Source of the DNA: Kineosporia babensis
Lineage (GTDB): Bacteria > Actinomycetota > Actinomycetes > Actinomycetales > Kineosporiaceae
Direction of reading: 5' to 3'
Length of the DNA: 64,000 nucleotides
Assembly: GCF_021129305.1 (NCBI RefSeq)
Contig: NZ_JAJOMB010000018.1
Span: 124,001-188,000 of the forward strand
Below are positions 36,682-43,738 of this stretch, in pieces (the first letter of the stretch is position 1; every line of letters starts with the position of its first letter). Under the pieces are notes generated by a model that was given only the letters and a program-made list of their open reading frames with translations, was not told where the DNA came from and did not search any database. The position numbers and the translations under genes are program-made.

Positions 36682-37514
36682 CCGCGGCTCGAGGTGTGAG
36701 CGATCGCCTCAGTGATCGTCGTACCGGGGAAACCGACGCGGTCGATCAGCGGCTGGACCAGCCCCGGGGCCCGAGCCACCAGGGAAAGCCGGCGCGGCGT
36801 GGTGATTAGGCGGGCCCGGCGCTCGATGCCGGCCACGATGTCCCGCACGACCTGTTCCAGCGGAACCATCGTCCACAGCCCGTAGGGATCCTGGGAGTAC
36901 AGCGTCCGGCCTGCCTGGTCACCGCGGGACTTCTCGGTCATCGGGGTCGGGAAGAAGGTCGGGTGCGCGCTGCCCACGTCGACCCCGAGATGGCGAACCT
37001 CCAGACGCAGGCTGTTGCACAGCGCCCAGACCCCGGCCTTGCTTGCGTTGTAAGGCGTCTGCAGCGGCGAGTGCACGAACGCGGCCATCGACGAGATCGC
37101 CAGCAGGTAGCCGTGGCGCTGCTGAACGTGCGGCAGAGCAGCCCGGAACGTGCGCCACACGCCGTTGAGGTTGATGTCGATCACGCGTTCGTACACATCC
37201 TCGTCGAGCGTGGACAGCGGAGCCATCGAGTCCACGCCCGCGTTGGCGACGACGACGTCGATCCGGCCGAAGTGCTCGGCCGCCGCGTTCATCGAGTTCT
37301 GCAGACCGGCGAGATCGGTGACGTCGGCGGGCCAGCCCCGCGCAAGGTTCGGCCCGGCGAGGTCGGTGCTCTGCCGTTCCAGCGCGCCGGCGTCCAGGTC
37401 GAGCAGGGCGAGGCGGGCTCCCCGGGCTCTCAGCGAACGGGCCAGTGCGGTGCCCAGCCCTCCGCTGGAACCGACGACCGCTACGACTTTCCCGGTGAGG
37501 CTCTGACCGCTCAT
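36678..37514 (-). CDS. Short-chain dehydrogenase/reductase
   Basis: This 278-aa SDR has the cofactor motif VVAVVGSSGGLGTALARSL (TGxxxGxG variant), DLDAG after beta-2, VVANAGVDS (NAG motif) and the catalytic tetrad region: Ser in LAISSMAAF, then YNASK (YxxxK). It should interconvert an alcohol and a ketone with NAD(P). I chose the ATG at 37514, where MSGQSLTGKVV begins; the frame is open to 37583 but would run through the operator. It is followed by its overlapping TetR. Confidence 0.9.
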   Translation of the reverse strand: MSGQSLTGKVVAVVGSSGGLGTALARSLRARGARLALLDLDAGALERQSTDLAGPNLARGWPADVTDLAGLQNSMNAAAEHFGRIDVVVANAGVDSMAPLSTLDEDVYERVIDINLNGVWRTFRAALPHVQQRHGYLLAISSMAAFVHSPLQTPYNASKAGVWALCNSLRLEVRHLGVDVGSAHPTFFPTPMTEKSRGDQAGRTLYSQDPYGLWTMVPLEQVVRDIVAGIERRARLITTPRRLSLVARAPGLVQPLIDRVGFPGTTITEAIAHTSSRG

Positions 37515-37567
37515 GAATTCACTTCTCCTCAGGGTGATCCGGTGAGAGGCCCCAACTCTAGGCAAAC

Positions 37568-37600
37568 TTGTTCGATCGAACAATGCGAACGACTAAGTCG
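37568..37600. promoter_or_regulatory. Palindromic operators upstream of the SDR-TetR operon
   Basis: TTGTTCGATCGAACAA at 37568-37583 is a perfect 16-bp palindrome. CGACTAAGTCG at 37590-37600 is a second, centre-odd palindrome, and CGAACAAGTT repeats nearby at 37604-37613. They lie 54-100 bases before the SDR start and fit TetR autoregulation. Confidence 0.6.
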
Positions 37601-37647
37601 AACGAACAAGTTGTTTCGCCGGCCCATGGAAGGACGACCGTGGGCCG

Positions 37648-37798
37648 GTGAAGATCGACTGGGCAGATGTCGTGGTGCGGGCCGGGCGACTACGCGCAGC
37701 CGGCCCGGACGCGGTCAAGAAAGTGCACGGGGCAGGGGGCCACCGCTTCCGCTTCGCCCCTGGCGGAGGCAGAACCGGCCGAAGCAGAACGGCAGTTC
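37648..37798 (+). pseudogene. N-terminal remnant of an SMI1/KNR4-type protein
   Basis: The frame from GTG 37648 reads KIDWADVVVRAGRLRAAG, then HGAGGHRFRFAP, which resembles the start of SMI1/KNR4 proteins. The expected continuation PLAEAEPAEAE appears in another frame from about 37765, so a frameshift is present. The rest of the gene is missing; unrelated TetR-like sequence follows. SMI1 proteins often serve as immunity proteins. Confidence 0.4.
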
Positions 37799-38140
37799 GT
37801 GACCAGACTGCTAGACGCGCGGCGGACCCTGGCCGAGTGGCAATGGGACTTCGCGCTCACCGAGCCGGAGTTGATCCTGAACTACGACCGGGACCGGTTC
37901 CAGCTCTCTCCCGCGGAACTACTGGAGGTGCGCCGGACCCAGCGGGAGTACGTCGAGATCTGGGTCCAGGTGATCGGGGCCGCCGCGCCCGCTGGCGACG
38001 TGCGGGTGGACCGGACCCGGGCGCACGCGGTGATCGGGCTGATCAACGCGGCGCCCCGGATCCCGCGAAGCACCGGCATGCGTCAGAGCCGGGCGGCGCT
38101 GGCCGAGATGGCCTGGGGGCACTCGGGCTTCGCCCGTTCT
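37797..38140 (+). pseudogene. C-terminal remnant of a TetR-like regulator
   Basis: The translation LLDARRTLAEWQWDFALTEP, then RRTQREYVEIWVQVI and RAHAVIGLINAAPR, resembles the C-terminal ligand domain of TetR proteins (KstR2-like). The HTH half is absent and no stop follows at the natural end. It is fused to the SMI1-like fragment, so this looks like two broken genes joined. Confidence 0.4.
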
Positions 38141-38183
38141 AGGCCGTTTCCGGTCGTTCGTTGGCTCGGCAGGTTCTCCAGCG

Positions 38184-38771
38184 CTACCTGCCCAGCCGGG
38201 CGGCGAAGGTCTCGGCCACGGCCCGCACATCCGCCTCGGCCAGGGGAGTGGGCTGCTGGGCGGCGCTGAAACACAGACCCTCGATCACCGAGTACAGGTG
38301 CAGGGTCTCGCGCCGCAGTGTGTCATCGTCGACGTCCTGGCCAACCAGAACGTCTCGCAGCAGTGACTCCACGGCGGCCTTGGCCTTGGTGGTGACGGCG
38401 GCAATGTCCGCGGCCAGCTCGCGGTCGGTGCGGGCGAGGACCCGGTACTCCACGAAGGCGATGTTCTCGCGCCGTTCCTGCTCGCTGAACGGGACCGAGA
38501 ACCTCACCAGGTCACTGATCCGGGTGGCTGGGTCGGCGGACAGGGTGCGGCTCGCGGCGCGCTCGAGGGCTCGCTGGGTGAGCGCGCCGAGGGTGAAGCG
38601 CATCATCTCGCGGGTGTCACCGAAGAAGTGCCGGATGCTCCCGATCGCCAGGCCGGTGCGTTCGGCGATCCGGGACAGGCTCACCGAGCGCAGGCCGTTC
38701 TCGACGATCTCGGCGATCACCGCCTCGGCCACCTGCTCGCGCCGGGCGACGGGGTCCACGATTTTCGGCAC
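38184..38771 (-). CDS. TetR-family regulator
   Basis: This 195-aa regulator has HTH residues at EQVAEAVIAEIVENGLRSVSLSRIAERTGLAIGSIRHFF. It is divergent from the TAP-type lipoprotein hydrolase, with two palindromes between them, and probably represses both itself and that gene. Confidence 0.88.
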   Translation of the reverse strand: MPKIVDPVARREQVAEAVIAEIVENGLRSVSLSRIAERTGLAIGSIRHFFGDTREMMRFTLGALTQRALERAASRTLSADPATRISDLVRFSVPFSEQERRENIAFVEYRVLARTDRELAADIAAVTTKAKAAVESLLRDVLVGQDVDDDTLRRETLHLYSVIEGLCFSAAQQPTPLAEADVRAVAETFAARLGR

Positions 38772-38781
38772 AGATCTTTTA

Positions 38782-38820
38782 TAGCAGGGCCGTGCTAATC
38801 TTTATGGCATGGTCATGCTA
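38782..38820. promoter_or_regulatory. Two operator-like palindromes with TAGCA/TGCTA arms
   Basis: TAGCA-GGGCCG-TGCTA at 38782-38797 and TGGCATG-GT-CATGCTA at 38805-38820 are related palindromes. Their starts are 23 bases apart, between the TetR gene and the hydrolase. The second overlaps the first possible start codon of the hydrolase, so binding would block transcription or initiation. Confidence 0.6.
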
Positions 38821-40383
38821 AAAAACATGCCCCGAGACCCCGACCACCGGAAAGGCGTGCGCAAGCTGAACCGATGGGCGCTGCCGCTGGCCGCAGCGCT
38901 CCTGCTCGGAGCCTGCACCTCGGCCGACGACGAAGCCCCCGCCCGGTCCCTGGACGACTACTACGGACAGAAGATCTCGTTCGGCAACTGCGAGGAGTTC
39001 GCCACGACCGCGTCCGACGCCGGGTACCTGACAGCCGCCGAGGCCGAGTGCGGATGGCTCGAAGTCCCCCTCGACTACTCCGAACCCGAAGGTGCGACCG
39101 GAAGAATCGCGGTCTCCCGCGTCCCGGCGCGGGGTGAGAAACCGATCGGATCAATGGTGCTCAACCCCGGCGGCCCGGGCGCCCGGGGTGTCAGCTTTGC
39201 CGCCCTGCTGTCCCAGGCCTGGGCCCAGAGTCCGGTGACTGAGAACTTCGACCTCGTCGGGTTCGACCCCCGGGGCACCGGCGCCACCACCCCCGCCGTC
39301 GACTGCTTCACCGACGCCGAACGCGACTCCGACGCCCTGCCCGGCGCCATCCTCGGGCTGGGGACGGCGGACCCGGTGACGCTCGCCGACCGGTGCGCCG
39401 CCAGCGTCGGTGGCAAGGACGTCCTCGGGCACATCGGAACCCGGGACACCGCTCGCGACATGGACGTCCTGCGCGCGGTTTTGGGTGACGAGAAGCTGAC
39501 GTACACCGGAGCCAGCTACGGCACCCGTCTGGGGCCGGTGTACGCCGAGATGTTCCCGGACCGGGTGCGGGCGATGGTGCTCGACGGGGCGGTGGACCCC
39601 CGACAGCCCAGCACACAGGCCTACCGGACCCAGCAGCTGGCGGGCTTCCAGCGCGCCTTCGACAAGCTGGCCACGGCCTGCGCCGAACAGGACTCCTGTC
39701 CCCTGGGAACCGATCCGGCCCAGGCCACGGCGCAGTTCAACGATCTGGTGCAGCCACTGGCCCAGAACCCGGTCCCGGCTTCGGGCGGGCGGTCCCTGGG
39801 CTTCGTCGCGGCTGTGGACAGCATGGTCTCCACCCTCTACGACAAGGCGCAGTGGCCGCAGGCGATCGCCGGGCTCACACAACTGCGCAAGGGCAAGGGT
39901 GACGTCCTGCTGGAACTGCGGGACAACCTGCACGGTCGTCAGGAGGACGGCTCCTACGTCGACTTCCTGGAGGCGACCTACGCGATCAGTTGCGCGGACG
40001 ACGAGCACTTCACACCCGAGGAGAACTCCGCTGCGCTGCAGGCGTACTCCGACGCCGCACCGTTCATGGCCCCGCCCTCACCGATCGCCGCGGCCGTGCC
40101 GGACGACTGCGCCGGCTGGCCCGAGCACGACCCGGTCGGGCACCCGTACGCGGTCGGCATCGAAGGGCTGCCGAACACCCTGACGGTGTCGGTGACCGGG
40201 GATGCAGCCTCACCGCACGAGTACGGCATCAGCCTGGCCGAGACGCTGGGCGGCGACCTGCTGACCGTCCACGGTGACCTGCACGTCGCGACGATCGCCG
40301 GGAACGAGTGTGTGGACGATGCGGTAGCTACCTACCTGGTCGACCTGAAGGGGCCCGGGCCCGGGGCCGAATGCTGGCTCTGA
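38809..40383 (+). CDS. Lipoprotein alpha/beta hydrolase of the tripeptidyl-aminopeptidase (S33/TAP) type
   Basis: This protein of up to 524 aa resembles secreted tripeptidyl aminopeptidases. A lipoprotein signal ends in LLLGACTS. The nucleophile elbow is YTGASYGTRLGPVYAEMFPDRV, preceded by FDPRGTGATTP. The C-terminal TAP domain ends in VHGDLHVATIAGNECVDDAVATYLV with the catalytic His. It probably removes peptides from protein N-termini outside the cell. The start is ambiguous (ATG 38809 or 38827, GTG 38857), because the first two lie in or beside an operator. Confidence 0.85.
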   Translation: MVMLKNMPRDPDHRKGVRKLNRWALPLAAALLLGACTSADDEAPARSLDDYYGQKISFGNCEEFATTASDAGYLTAAEAECGWLEVPLDYSEPEGATGRIAVSRVPARGEKPIGSMVLNPGGPGARGVSFAALLSQAWAQSPVTENFDLVGFDPRGTGATTPAVDCFTDAERDSDALPGAILGLGTADPVTLADRCAASVGGKDVLGHIGTRDTARDMDVLRAVLGDEKLTYTGASYGTRLGPVYAEMFPDRVRAMVLDGAVDPRQPSTQAYRTQQLAGFQRAFDKLATACAEQDSCPLGTDPAQATAQFNDLVQPLAQNPVPASGGRSLGFVAAVDSMVSTLYDKAQWPQAIAGLTQLRKGKGDVLLELRDNLHGRQEDGSYVDFLEATYAISCADDEHFTPEENSAALQAYSDAAPFMAPPSPIAAAVPDDCAGWPEHDPVGHPYAVGIEGLPNTLTVSVTGDAASPHEYGISLAETLGGDLLTVHGDLHVATIAGNECVDDAVATYLVDLKGPGPGAECWL

Positions 40384-40389
40384 CCGGGT

Positions 40390-40440
40390 CGCTCGCCCCT
40401 CCTTCAGGCTGAGCTCGTCATCCTGAAGAAGGGGCGAGCG
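40390..40440. terminator. Long imperfect hairpin between convergent genes
   Basis: Arms 40390-40408 and 40422-40440 pair as CGCTCGCCCC and CCTTCAGG with one unpaired base per side. They lie between the TAP hydrolase and the convergent isomerase. Confidence 0.65.
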
Positions 40441-40468
40441 TATGTGAACCCCGTGACGACCAGAACTT

Positions 40469-40817
40469 CTACCGCAACTGACGTTTGGCGTACTCCGCCG
40501 GGAGCTCCCGGATCTCCACGCTGACCTGAACCTTCGGCCCGAGACCCGGCACCAGCGCGGCCAGGATCGCCTCGGCCAGCGCCTGTCGGGTCTGCGGCGA
40601 ACGGCCCACGAGCAGCCGCAGTTCGGCGTGGACGAACGTGGCCTCCGGGTCGTCGCTGCCGACCAGATGCTGGTCGGCCTGCCGGATCCTCGACTTCAGG
40701 TCCACCGGCCGGCGCACCTCGCCCGAGTCCAGCATGGCCTGATGCGCGCTGCGCAGCATGCGGTCCTGGTCCGAGGGGGGTGAGCCCGGTTCCATGTTCA
40801 ATGATGAGGTGCGGCAC
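40469..40817 (-). pseudogene. 5-carboxymethyl-2-hydroxymuconate isomerase-like gene with a frameshift
   Basis: Starting at GTG 40817 the sequence reads MPHLIIEHGTGLTP, the CHMI/HpcD start with the N-terminal Pro of the tautomerase superfamily. At the G6 run 40775-40780 (C6 on the coding strand) the frame breaks. Deleting one base restores SDQDRMLRSAHQAMLDSG, ATFVHAELRLLVGRSPQTRQALAEAIL and VEIRELPAEYAKRQLR, a full CHMI-like protein of about 115 aa. It is therefore a slip mutation, a phase-variable run or a sequencing error. The family acts in homoprotocatechuate degradation. Confidence 0.65.
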
Positions 40818-40915
40818 GTGTGCAGACTACGGCCTTGCTCCGGTGCCGATTGAGGTGCCGGCAACTTCGCGGTGCGCAACTCGGACGATTTCGCTGACCT
40901 CCCGAATTGCCTGCT

Positions 40916-41044
40916 CACGTGAGACCGGCGAATACGCCTGCTACTGCGCCTGGACCCCCAACCCCGGTCCCGGTCGGGACGCTGGTCAAGATCGCCGGCC
41001 GCCGCTGGACGATCGAGGAATCCCTCGCTGCCGGAAAGCAACTG
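40916..41044 (+). pseudogene. Fragment of an IS701-like transposase
   Basis: ETGEYACYCAWTPNP in one frame is followed, after a shift near 40965, by GTLVKIAGRRWTIEESLAAG in another. This matches the conserved C-terminal R-W-x-x-E-E segment of IS701-type DDE transposases. It joins directly to SMI1-like sequence, so it marks the breakpoint that removed the SMI1 N-terminus. Confidence 0.5.
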
Positions 41045-41525
41045 GCCGCTGCCCGACGACTACCGGTCCTGTCTGCTGTACGCGGGCTCGGGCGGCGCCG
41101 GTCCGCACTACGGGGTGTGCCGCCTGGCCCGCGGTGAGGACGGCCGCTGGTTGTGGACGAGCTGGAGCGAGGGCGAGACCGACCTGAACTCTCTGGCCCA
41201 CCCTTTCGACCCAGACTGCGTCAAGGACGAATTCGCGCGCTACGACTCCGAAGAACCGCCCAGGGAAGACGTCGTGGCCTGGGACGCCTGGGACAACCGC
41301 TGGGACGAACTGATGGCGCAGCAGACCCGCGGCGCCGTTCTCCTGGCCCATCAGGGGTGCGGGTACTGGGACTGGCTGGTCGTCAGCGGCCCCCGTCGTG
41401 GCTCGGTCTGGGACGACGCCCGCGGCGTCGATGTCCCGCTGAGGCAGTAGCCCAACGGCGACGGGTTCGGCCGCTGGTACCTGACCTGGCTGGAGCGCGC
41501 CGAGGCCGAGGTTCGCAGCGCCTGA
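41043..41525 (+). pseudogene. SMI1/KNR4-like gene, 5' truncated, with an internal stop
   Basis: The translation runs LPDDYRSCLLYAGSGGAGPHYG, then GAVLLAHQGCGYWDWLVVSG, the middle and end of an SMI1/KNR4 domain. An in-frame TAG at 41448-41450 interrupts it. The frame then continues FGRWYLTWLERAEAEVRSA to the natural TGA at 41523. In the second copy at 57.8 kb the same codon is CAG, so this is a nonsense mutation. The N-terminal third is replaced by a transposase fragment. Confidence 0.65.
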
Positions 41526-41579
41526 GCCCGCCCCTATCGGCGAAGGCGACGGAAAAGATCCCGCTCCAGAGGATCGACC
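41394..41579. repeat. Direct repeat B, left copy
   Basis: About 186 bases holding the SMI1 3' end plus the last codons (VDPLERDLFRRLRR) of a convergent gene. It matches 57798-57983 in the same orientation, roughly 90% by eye. Confidence 0.85.
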
Positions 41580-41733
41580 TGCAGCCGCGGTATCTCCTTG
41601 GGCGTTTGTCGGTGGTGCCGAGCTGCGCGCGGGCCCGGGGGGCGGGCGCCGTCCCGGCGCCCGGCGGGCATGCCGCGAGGGCGCCGGTCCCACCGGCCAC
41701 CGGGCCACATCCGCCCCGGTTACGAGCAACAGA

Positions 41734-41949
41734 TCAGGCTTCGATCAGCCCATCGAACTCCCCACGCTTCGCGCCGGCCAACCACGAGGCGAAACCGGCT
41801 GGAGCGGACCGCAGCGTCGGGCCCGCACCGATGGCCTTGGTGTCTCGAATCTCGATGGCTCCTCCAGCGCAGCGCATCTCGACGCATGCGTTGTCAGGTC
41901 CGCTCTTGCTGGCCTTCACCCATGGTGAGGGGTTGGGTGTAGGGGTCAT
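41734..41949 (-). CDS. DUF397 protein, copy 1
   Basis: This 71-aa protein is typical DUF397: WVKASKSGPDNACVEMRCAGG, IEIRDTKA, then FASWLAGAKRGEFDG. DUF397 proteins are the small partners of XRE regulators in WhiJ-type pairs of actinomycetes, often with developmental roles. Its ATG overlaps the XRE stop by four bases. A close homologue is at 51241-51456. Confidence 0.92.
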   Translation of the reverse strand: MTPTPNPSPWVKASKSGPDNACVEMRCAGGAIEIRDTKAIGAGPTLRSAPAGFASWLAGAKRGEFDGLIEA

Positions 41950-42707
41950 GACGTGAACTCCTTCATCGGGATGGATCTCTTGCGCATGTCCTGGAACATG
42001 GCCGAGAAGCGCGAAACCTTCTGCTGCGCTTCAAGATAGTGAGCGTCTACCTGGTTCTCGGTGTAGACGATGCTCGGTTCGTTCTTGCCCGCGAACTCCA
42101 TCAGGGTGAAAGCACCGGACATCCAGCGATGCAGGCCGGCCGAGAACGGCCACACGCGCAGATCGACCACGCCCCGGTCTGCCAGGTCGAGCAGATGTGT
42201 ACGCTGATCGGCGAGGATCCGATGAGTGCCCAGTTCGACGCGCAAGGCCGCCTCGTGCAGCACGAACCGCAGACGCGGACGGTCCCGGCACTCGAAAACA
42301 CGCTCGCGCCGCTCCAGTCGGAATCGCAGGAGAGCATCTCTCCGCGCGCGGGGAAGCTCGCCAGCCAAATCAATCACGCACCGGGCGTATTCATCGGTCT
42401 GAAGGAGCCCCGGAACCTTCTCTACGCTGTAATCGGAGATCGACCGCGCACTTGTCTCCAGATCGGCGAGCATCGACAGGTCACTCGGGATCATGTCGAC
42501 GTAACCATCGGTCCAGCCCCGTAGTTTCGCGCCGCGCGCCAGGCTCACCAGGTCGTCAATATGCGACCGATCCAGCCCGTACGTGAAACCCAGCGCCTGA
42601 ACATCAGCGGGCTTCGCCGCGGTCCGACCCGACTCAATCCGATAGATCTTCGTGACGTCACAGTCCAGCGCCAGCGCCGCATCCTTCTGACTGCGACCCG
42701 CCGCCAC
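41946..42707 (-). CDS. XRE-family regulator (WhiJ type), copy 1, with altered 5' end
   Basis: This 253-aa frame encodes the XRE HTH (GRSQKDAALALDCDVTKIYRIESGRTAAKPADVQAL) and the DUF5753-type ligand domain seen in WhiJ-like regulators. Compared with copy 2 it lacks about 23 N-terminal residues. QRRLAGRLRAARV, the first HTH helix, is still encoded upstream without a normal start, and similarity ends exactly where the 29-nt hairpin repeat begins. It may start at GTG 42707 inside the HTH, or be non-functional. Confidence 0.75.
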   Translation of the reverse strand: MAAGRSQKDAALALDCDVTKIYRIESGRTAAKPADVQALGFTYGLDRSHIDDLVSLARGAKLRGWTDGYVDMIPSDLSMLADLETSARSISDYSVEKVPGLLQTDEYARCVIDLAGELPRARRDALLRFRLERRERVFECRDRPRLRFVLHEAALRVELGTHRILADQRTHLLDLADRGVVDLRVWPFSAGLHRWMSGAFTLMEFAGKNEPSIVYTENQVDAHYLEAQQKVSRFSAMFQDMRKRSIPMKEFTS

Positions 42708-42743
42708 CCGGGCAGCACGCAGCCGCCCCGCCAGCCGACGCTG

Positions 42744-42772
42744 GGGACTGTCCGGGGTTTCCGGACAGTCCC
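42744..42772. repeat. 29-nt hairpin repeat E, copy 1
   Basis: A palindrome with arms GGGACTGTCCGG and CCGGACAGTCCC around a short GTTT-type loop. An identical 29-nt copy lies at 49720-49748. Here it replaces the normal 5' end of the XRE gene. Confidence 0.85.
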
Positions 42773-42809
42773 GTTCCGGGGTGAAGGCCCAGGCCTCTCT
42801 TGGCAGGAG

Positions 42810-43406
42810 CTATCCGTCTGGACAGGTCGTTACTGTGGTCAGCCTGGTCTGCTCGGTCAGCGACAGGATGCGGAGGTCGTCACCGCTGCGGAGCATCACC
42901 GTCTCTGCACCCATCCCGACCAGCATTCCGCATCCTTTCTCGCCGGGCGCAACGACCTGGAGCAGCGGCGGAGGCTCTGCGGCCTCGGGGGCGAACCACG
43001 TCAGTCCTACCGCCATCGCCAGAAGGCAGAATCCGCCCACCGTCAGGCGTCGTGCCCACAACAGGCGGCGCTGTGCGAGAAACGCCTCCTCCATGCTCCA
43101 ACGTCGCAGGCTCTCCGGTGTGACGACGGTGTTGTCACCGGGCACTCCGGACGCCGCACTGATCGCCTTCAGCGTGGCGGTCACCAGCAGGGCCGCCGTA
43201 AGACCCAGCAGCACGGCGACGGTCACGGCATAACCGGTCTCCAGGTCGGCGAAGCTGTCCCTGCCCTTGACCAGGAGCACCGTGCCGATCAAGGCAGTCA
43301 GGCCGGACAGCCCGGCCCGCCAGGCCTCGGCCTGCTTCCGCACGATCTCGAGCTGGTGGCGGTGCACATCGCGGGCCTGATCGGCCCACCAGCGAAGGTC
43401 GTTCAC
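42810..43406 (-). CDS. Membrane protein, third gene of the caspase-HSP90 operon
   Basis: This 198-aa protein has three hydrophobic spans: LSGLTALIGTVLLVKG (~35-50), TVAVLLGLTAALLVTATLKAI (~60-80) and TVGGFCLLAMAVGLTWFA (~130-147), with a soluble C-terminal tail. The N-terminus DLRWWADQARDVHRHQLEIVRKQAEAW looks helical. The GTG at 43406 overlaps the previous stop by four bases (GTGA). In conflict operons such proteins can be membrane effectors or anchors. This is inference; no family is recognised. Confidence 0.65.
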   Translation of the reverse strand: MNDLRWWADQARDVHRHQLEIVRKQAEAWRAGLSGLTALIGTVLLVKGRDSFADLETGYAVTVAVLLGLTAALLVTATLKAISAASGVPGDNTVVTPESLRRWSMEEAFLAQRRLLWARRLTVGGFCLLAMAVGLTWFAPEAAEPPPLLQVVAPGEKGCGMLVGMGAETVMLRSGDDLRILSLTEQTRLTTVTTCPDG

Positions 43407-43738
43407 GTGAGCAGGACCGTCCACTGCGCTCCGCAGCCCTCGTAACGATCGTCCTGCGGCCGGTTGGGGTGAGGCCGGCCGCACTCGCAGATCATCGTCG
43501 TGGGCTCGTCGGGGACGGCCAGTTGCGGGGCCGTGTGGCGGCGCCATCCCTTCTGCCCGCCGCTCGCCAGGGGCCAGGGCGTCTCGGTCCGGCCCTGGCA
43601 GGCTGGGCAGATGCCGGAGACCAGGATCTGCCGGTTCCGCTCGTCGACGAGGGGTGTGAAGCCCTCGGTCTGCAAGGGATGGGTGCTGGGCTCAAAGTCG
43701 ATGGGCTGGTGGTTCGGGTTCACCGGCGGGTCAGTCAT
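43403..43738 (-). CDS. Small Cys-rich (zinc-ribbon-like) protein, second gene of the operon
   Basis: This 111-aa protein has CPAC at about residue 45 and CECG at about 84, with a later GCGAQW, which suggests a metal-binding ribbon. The first 40 residues are Pro-rich and probably disordered. Its ATG overlaps the end of the caspase-HSP90 gene by eight bases and its stop overlaps the membrane gene by three, so it belongs to the same transcript. It may be an adaptor or a nucleic-acid sensor. No family recognised. Confidence 0.6.
   Translation of the reverse strand: MTDPPVNPNHQPIDFEPSTHPLQTEGFTPLVDERNRQILVSGICPACQGRTETPWPLASGGQKGWRRHTAPQLAVPDEPTTMICECGRPHPNRPQDDRYEGCGAQWTVLLT

Larger units (their letters stand above)
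41609..42743. repeat. Large direct repeat C, copy 1 (XRE/DUF397 unit)
   Basis: Diverged copy of 51171-52258 in the same orientation, covering the 3' flank, DUF397 and XRE. Its left edge is 30 bases from repeat B and its right edge touches the 29-nt hairpin. Confidence 0.8.
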
